From positions 1 to 8,697 of the forward strand of contig JAAZFD010000186.1 of NCBI GenBank assembly GCA_012511925.1: a stretch of 8,697 nucleotides of DNA, read 5' to 3'. Below are positions 6,622 to 8,697 of the stretch, piece after piece (positions within the stretch are counted from its first letter, which is position 1; each line of letters starts with the position of its first letter). Origin of the DNA: Clostridiales bacterium (GTDB lineage Bacteria; Bacillota; Clostridia; Christensenellales; CAG-138). A program made the translations under genes and the position numbers. The notes beneath the pieces are model-generated. The model saw only the letters and a list, made by a program, of their open reading frames with translations. It was not told where the DNA came from and searched no databases.

Positions 6622-6652
6622 AACGGGATTATTGTGGTAAAATAATCCCGTT
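6622..6652. promoter_or_regulatory. Perfect 12-bp dyad just upstream of the amidase ribosome binding site
   Basis: AACGGGATTATT (6622-6633) and AATAATCCCGTT (6641-6652) are exact reverse complements around a 7-base centre. The right arm ends four bases before the ribosome binding site AAGGAG (6657-6662). Neither strand has a T run after the stem, so it is not a typical intrinsic terminator, though it may still end transcription of the upstream gene weakly. An operator for a dimeric regulator, or a 5' leader hairpin affecting amidase expression, fit as well. No convincing promoter was found nearby, so its role stays open. Confidence 0.6.
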
Positions 6653-6667
6653 AATTAAGGAGATTTT

Positions 6668-7354
6668 ATGGGCAATGCGATGCGCAAAACAATAAAACTT
6701 TCGATAAGCATATTACTTTCGTGCTTTTTGCTCGCCTTTTACGGCTGTTCGAACGATGTTACAGCTAAGGAAAGAACGCAGAATCTAAAGGATTATGGCA
6801 TTGTAATAGATGCAGGACATGGCGGACAAGACCCTGGAGCGGTTTCCACGATTAACGGAATAATTGAAAGCGATTTAAATTTGGAAATCGCTAAGAAACT
6901 ACAAAGCATTTTTATGGAACAGGGGATTAGCAGTTCCTTAACTCGAACAAATGAAAATGCGTTAGCTGAAACTAAGGACGAAGATATGAATAGTAGGCGC
7001 ACGATAATTCATTCTTCAAATGCTCCCGTAATGGTTAGTATTCACATGAATAGCTTTCCAGACGACCCGAATGTATGGGGACCGCAAGTTTTTTACTGCG
7101 ACTTAGAGTCCAGCAAAGAATTAGCAGATACTTTGCAATCCTTGCTTAACGAGGCTACGGGTGGCAAAAGAAAAAGTGCATATTTAGAGCTTTATATTCT
7201 TCAAGGCAATCCTATGCCTTCTGTATTAGTTGAATGTGGCTTTATCTCAAACGAGGTTGAAGCTATAAAGCTAAGCGACAAAGAATATCAAGCACTTATA
7301 GCACAAACAATAGCAGATGGGATTTATAATTACTGCGGTTATAAGAACCCATAA
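6668..7354 (+). CDS. cwlD: N-acetylmuramoyl-L-alanine amidase, CwlD-like (Amidase_3)
   Basis: The enzyme family cuts the amide bond between N-acetylmuramic acid and L-alanine in peptidoglycan. The 228-residue product has an N-terminal hydrophobic segment (8-26) ending in FYGC (C27), which is either a loose lipoprotein box or a signal anchor, then one Amidase_3 domain. The zinc ligands are H51 (IDAGHGG), E67 (GIIESD) and H126 (SIHMNSF), and the catalytic glutamate is E189 (VLVECGFISN). The short length, lack of wall-binding repeats, and the SIHMNSF, PQVFY and YILQGNPMPSVLVECGF segments best fit CwlD, which in spore formers removes side chains so that muramic-delta-lactam forms in the spore cortex. 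A vegetative amidase cannot be excluded. ATG 6668 is chosen because AAGGAG ends five bases before it; a second ATG at 6680 is less well placed. It is followed after 10 bases by the endopeptidase gene. Confidence 0.85.
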   Translation: MGNAMRKTIKLSISILLSCFLLAFYGCSNDVTAKERTQNLKDYGIVIDAGHGGQDPGAVSTINGIIESDLNLEIAKKLQSIFMEQGISSSLTRTNENALAETKDEDMNSRRTIIHSSNAPVMVSIHMNSFPDDPNVWGPQVFYCDLESSKELADTLQSLLNEATGGKRKSAYLELYILQGNPMPSVLVECGFISNEVEAIKLSDKEYQALIAQTIADGIYNYCGYKNP

Positions 7355-7364
7355 GAGGTGTATT

Positions 7365-8537
7365 TTGATTAACAAACATATAGTTGATTTTTTACAGCGA
7401 TTATTTTCTAAAACGAAAGATTTGCTGAATAAACCATGTTCGGCACTTGTTGGCTCGGCTACTCTAATATTTGTGCTTACAATCGCTGTAATAAGTACGT
7501 ATATGCTTTCTATGGGCTCAAGCTCAAATGCAGGTTCAAGCATTTCTATTCGTTTCCCCAACTCTTATGTGGATGATTTGATTTGCTTTAACGGTTTAGA
7601 TATTCCAAAGTTTGAACAAGCTCGTTTTTCTAACGCCACCATAGAGGTAAACGAGGAAATAATATCTCAAAAATTTGTTATGAGCGATTTGTCAACCTTG
7701 AAATACGGCGAAAGCGATAAAAGGGTAAATACGCTGCAATGCAGGCTTGATGAGTTAGGCTTTTTGAACATAGATGAGCTAACCGAATACTATGGACCTG
7801 CAACAAGACAGGCAGTTTTGGCTTTTCAAAGGCAACATGGGTTAAAGCAAACTGGTACAGCAAATACAAAAACGCTTACGCTTATGTTTGACCTATCTGC
7901 ACAAAAATACAACTTAACAGAAGGTACAAGCGGCGAGGATGTTAGAGATTTACAAGAACAGCTCTGCGACCTTGCGTACATGGAGAAGTCCACAGGGTTT
8001 TTCGGAGAGTTAACCACAGCGGCGATAAAAGATTTTCAAAAACGAAACGACTTAGAGATTACAGGAATAGCTGATTCTGAAACCATTGATTTGCTTTATA
8101 TGCCCGAAGCAGTTGCAGGAGAGAACTACGCAAAGCAGCTACGCAGAAAAGCAAGAATTGAAACCTTTATAGAGGTTGCAAGAGAACAGCTTGGCAAGCC
8201 TTATTCGTCTGGAAGTAGAGGACCGAATAGATTTGATTGCTCAGGGCTTGTGCATTATTGCTTGTCGGAAGCGGGCAGTAATCGTCGCAGGCTTAGTGCT
8301 TCTGGCTATTCACAAGTGAGTGATTGGGAAAAGATAACTTCTATGAACGATTTACAAATAGGCGACTTGCTTTTCTTCTACAATAGTAGAGGTTCAAGCA
8401 GGGTAGGGCATGTTGGAATATACATTGGCAATGGCTATATGATTGATGCCTCGTCCTCCGAAGGTGAGATTGTTAAGCGTTCTTGTAGGACAAGTCATTG
8501 GAGAAGCTTGTTTTTGTATGCGAGGCGACCTTGGTAA
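7365..8537 (+). CDS. Membrane-anchored NlpC/P60 endopeptidase with two peptidoglycan-binding domains
   Basis: Starting at TTG 7365 the product has 390 residues: a short cytoplasmic basic N-terminus, one membrane segment (about 28-50), a 60-residue spacer, two PG_binding_1 domains (about 112-172 and 186-244, each with AV.AFQ or AI.DFQ and a GxxT/xxT-L pattern) and a C-terminal NlpC/P60 domain (264-390). The catalytic Cys is C292 (RFDCSGL) and the His is H349 (VGHVGIYIG). The third active-site position, 12 residues on, is D361 (MIDAS) where many members have His. Such enzymes usually cut between D-Glu and meso-diaminopimelate in peptide stems. TTG 7365 is preferred to the upstream ATG 7317: GAGG (7355-7358) lies six bases before it, and it avoids a 38-base overlap with the amidase gene. 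Together with the amidase it forms a two-enzyme wall-cutting unit. Confidence 0.88.
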   Translation: MINKHIVDFLQRLFSKTKDLLNKPCSALVGSATLIFVLTIAVISTYMLSMGSSSNAGSSISIRFPNSYVDDLICFNGLDIPKFEQARFSNATIEVNEEIISQKFVMSDLSTLKYGESDKRVNTLQCRLDELGFLNIDELTEYYGPATRQAVLAFQRQHGLKQTGTANTKTLTLMFDLSAQKYNLTEGTSGEDVRDLQEQLCDLAYMEKSTGFFGELTTAAIKDFQKRNDLEITGIADSETIDLLYMPEAVAGENYAKQLRRKARIETFIEVAREQLGKPYSSGSRGPNRFDCSGLVHYCLSEAGSNRRRLSASGYSQVSDWEKITSMNDLQIGDLLFFYNSRGSSRVGHVGIYIGNGYMIDASSSEGEIVKRSCRTSHWRSLFLYARRPW

Positions 8538-8697
8538 AGAATAACGAAATCTATTTACCCGAACTATTAGCCCCGGCAGGAAATATGGAGCGTTTAGAGG
8601 CGGCTTTTCGTTTTGGCGCAGATGCCGTATATGTTGGTGCGCCTTCAATGAGCTTGCGTAATTTTGCAGACAACTTTACTCCTAATGAGTTAATAAC
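8531..8697 (+). CDS. U32-family (collagenase-like / TrhP-type) protein, 5' end only
   Basis: The frame runs open to the window end and gives 55 residues. They carry the N-terminal signature of the U32 family, LPELLAPAGNMERLEAA followed by FGADAVYVG and a SLRNFADNF segment. Family members include proteases annotated as collagenase-like and the TrhP proteins needed for prephenate-dependent 5-hydroxyuridine formation in tRNA; which of these applies cannot be told from the start of the gene. The TTG at 8531 is the best start, five bases after GAGG (8522-8525). It overlaps the stop of the endopeptidase gene by seven bases, which suggests translational coupling. The next in-frame methionine would fall inside the conserved motif. 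Confidence 0.8.
   Translation, partial: MVKNNEIYLPELLAPAGNMERLEAAFRFGADAVYVGAPSMSLRNFADNFTPNELI

Noticed and set aside
7317..7364. ATG 7317 as the start of the NlpC/P60 gene
   Set aside because: It lies inside the amidase gene with no ribosome binding site, while TTG 7365 has GAGG at a good distance and directly follows the amidase stop.

Overview
The window reads as chromosomal DNA from a low-GC anaerobic Firmicute, most likely a member of the Clostridia. The evidence is the AT-rich, evenly toned sequence, strong GGAGG-type ribosome binding sites, the gene order PASTA kinase - rsgA - rpe that is usual in Firmicutes, a BofC-like and a CwlD-like protein (families linked to endospore formation), and a dockerin-bearing surface protein. 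Neither edge is a natural boundary: a gene is cut at each end. No RNA gene, CRISPR array, insertion sequence or phage gene was seen.

Left block (1-2271, + strand): the extracellular end of a PrkC/PknB-type Ser/Thr kinase with two PASTA domains, then rsgA (ribosome-assembly GTPase) starting inside the kinase stop codon, then rpe (ribulose-phosphate 3-epimerase). A strong housekeeping promoter lies across the rsgA stop codon, so rpe can be transcribed on its own. The likely rpe terminator lies inside the 3' end of the next, convergent gene.

Middle block (2272-3471, - strand): a single-pass membrane protein with a BofC C-terminal-like domain, abutting rpe tail to tail, and upstream of it a small multi-pass membrane protein of Tic20/DUF4870-like type. 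A terminator separates the two. The short gap before the BofC-like gene holds a hairpin that would cover part of its ribosome binding site in read-through RNA, and a possible forespore-type promoter.

Right block (3596-8697, + strand): a back-to-back pair of near-consensus promoters drives the Tic20-like gene leftwards and a 993-residue secreted protein rightwards. That protein has about 12 GLUG-type repeats with a Cys/Ser ladder, an Ig-like Big_2 domain, five InlB-type B repeats and a C-terminal type I dockerin. After a perfect 12-bp dyad comes a tight cluster: a CwlD-like amidase, a membrane-anchored NlpC/P60 endopeptidase with two peptidoglycan-binding domains (TTG start), and the beginning of a U32-family protein whose TTG start overlaps the previous stop codon.

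Taken together this is mostly a cell-envelope neighbourhood: wall sensing (PASTA kinase), wall cutting (amidase and endopeptidase) and a large surface or cellulosome-type protein, mixed with housekeeping genes. I do not see a clear new defence or mobile system. The most notable points are the dockerin-GLUG-InlB protein with its internally duplicated repeats, and the compact regulatory layout between the genes.
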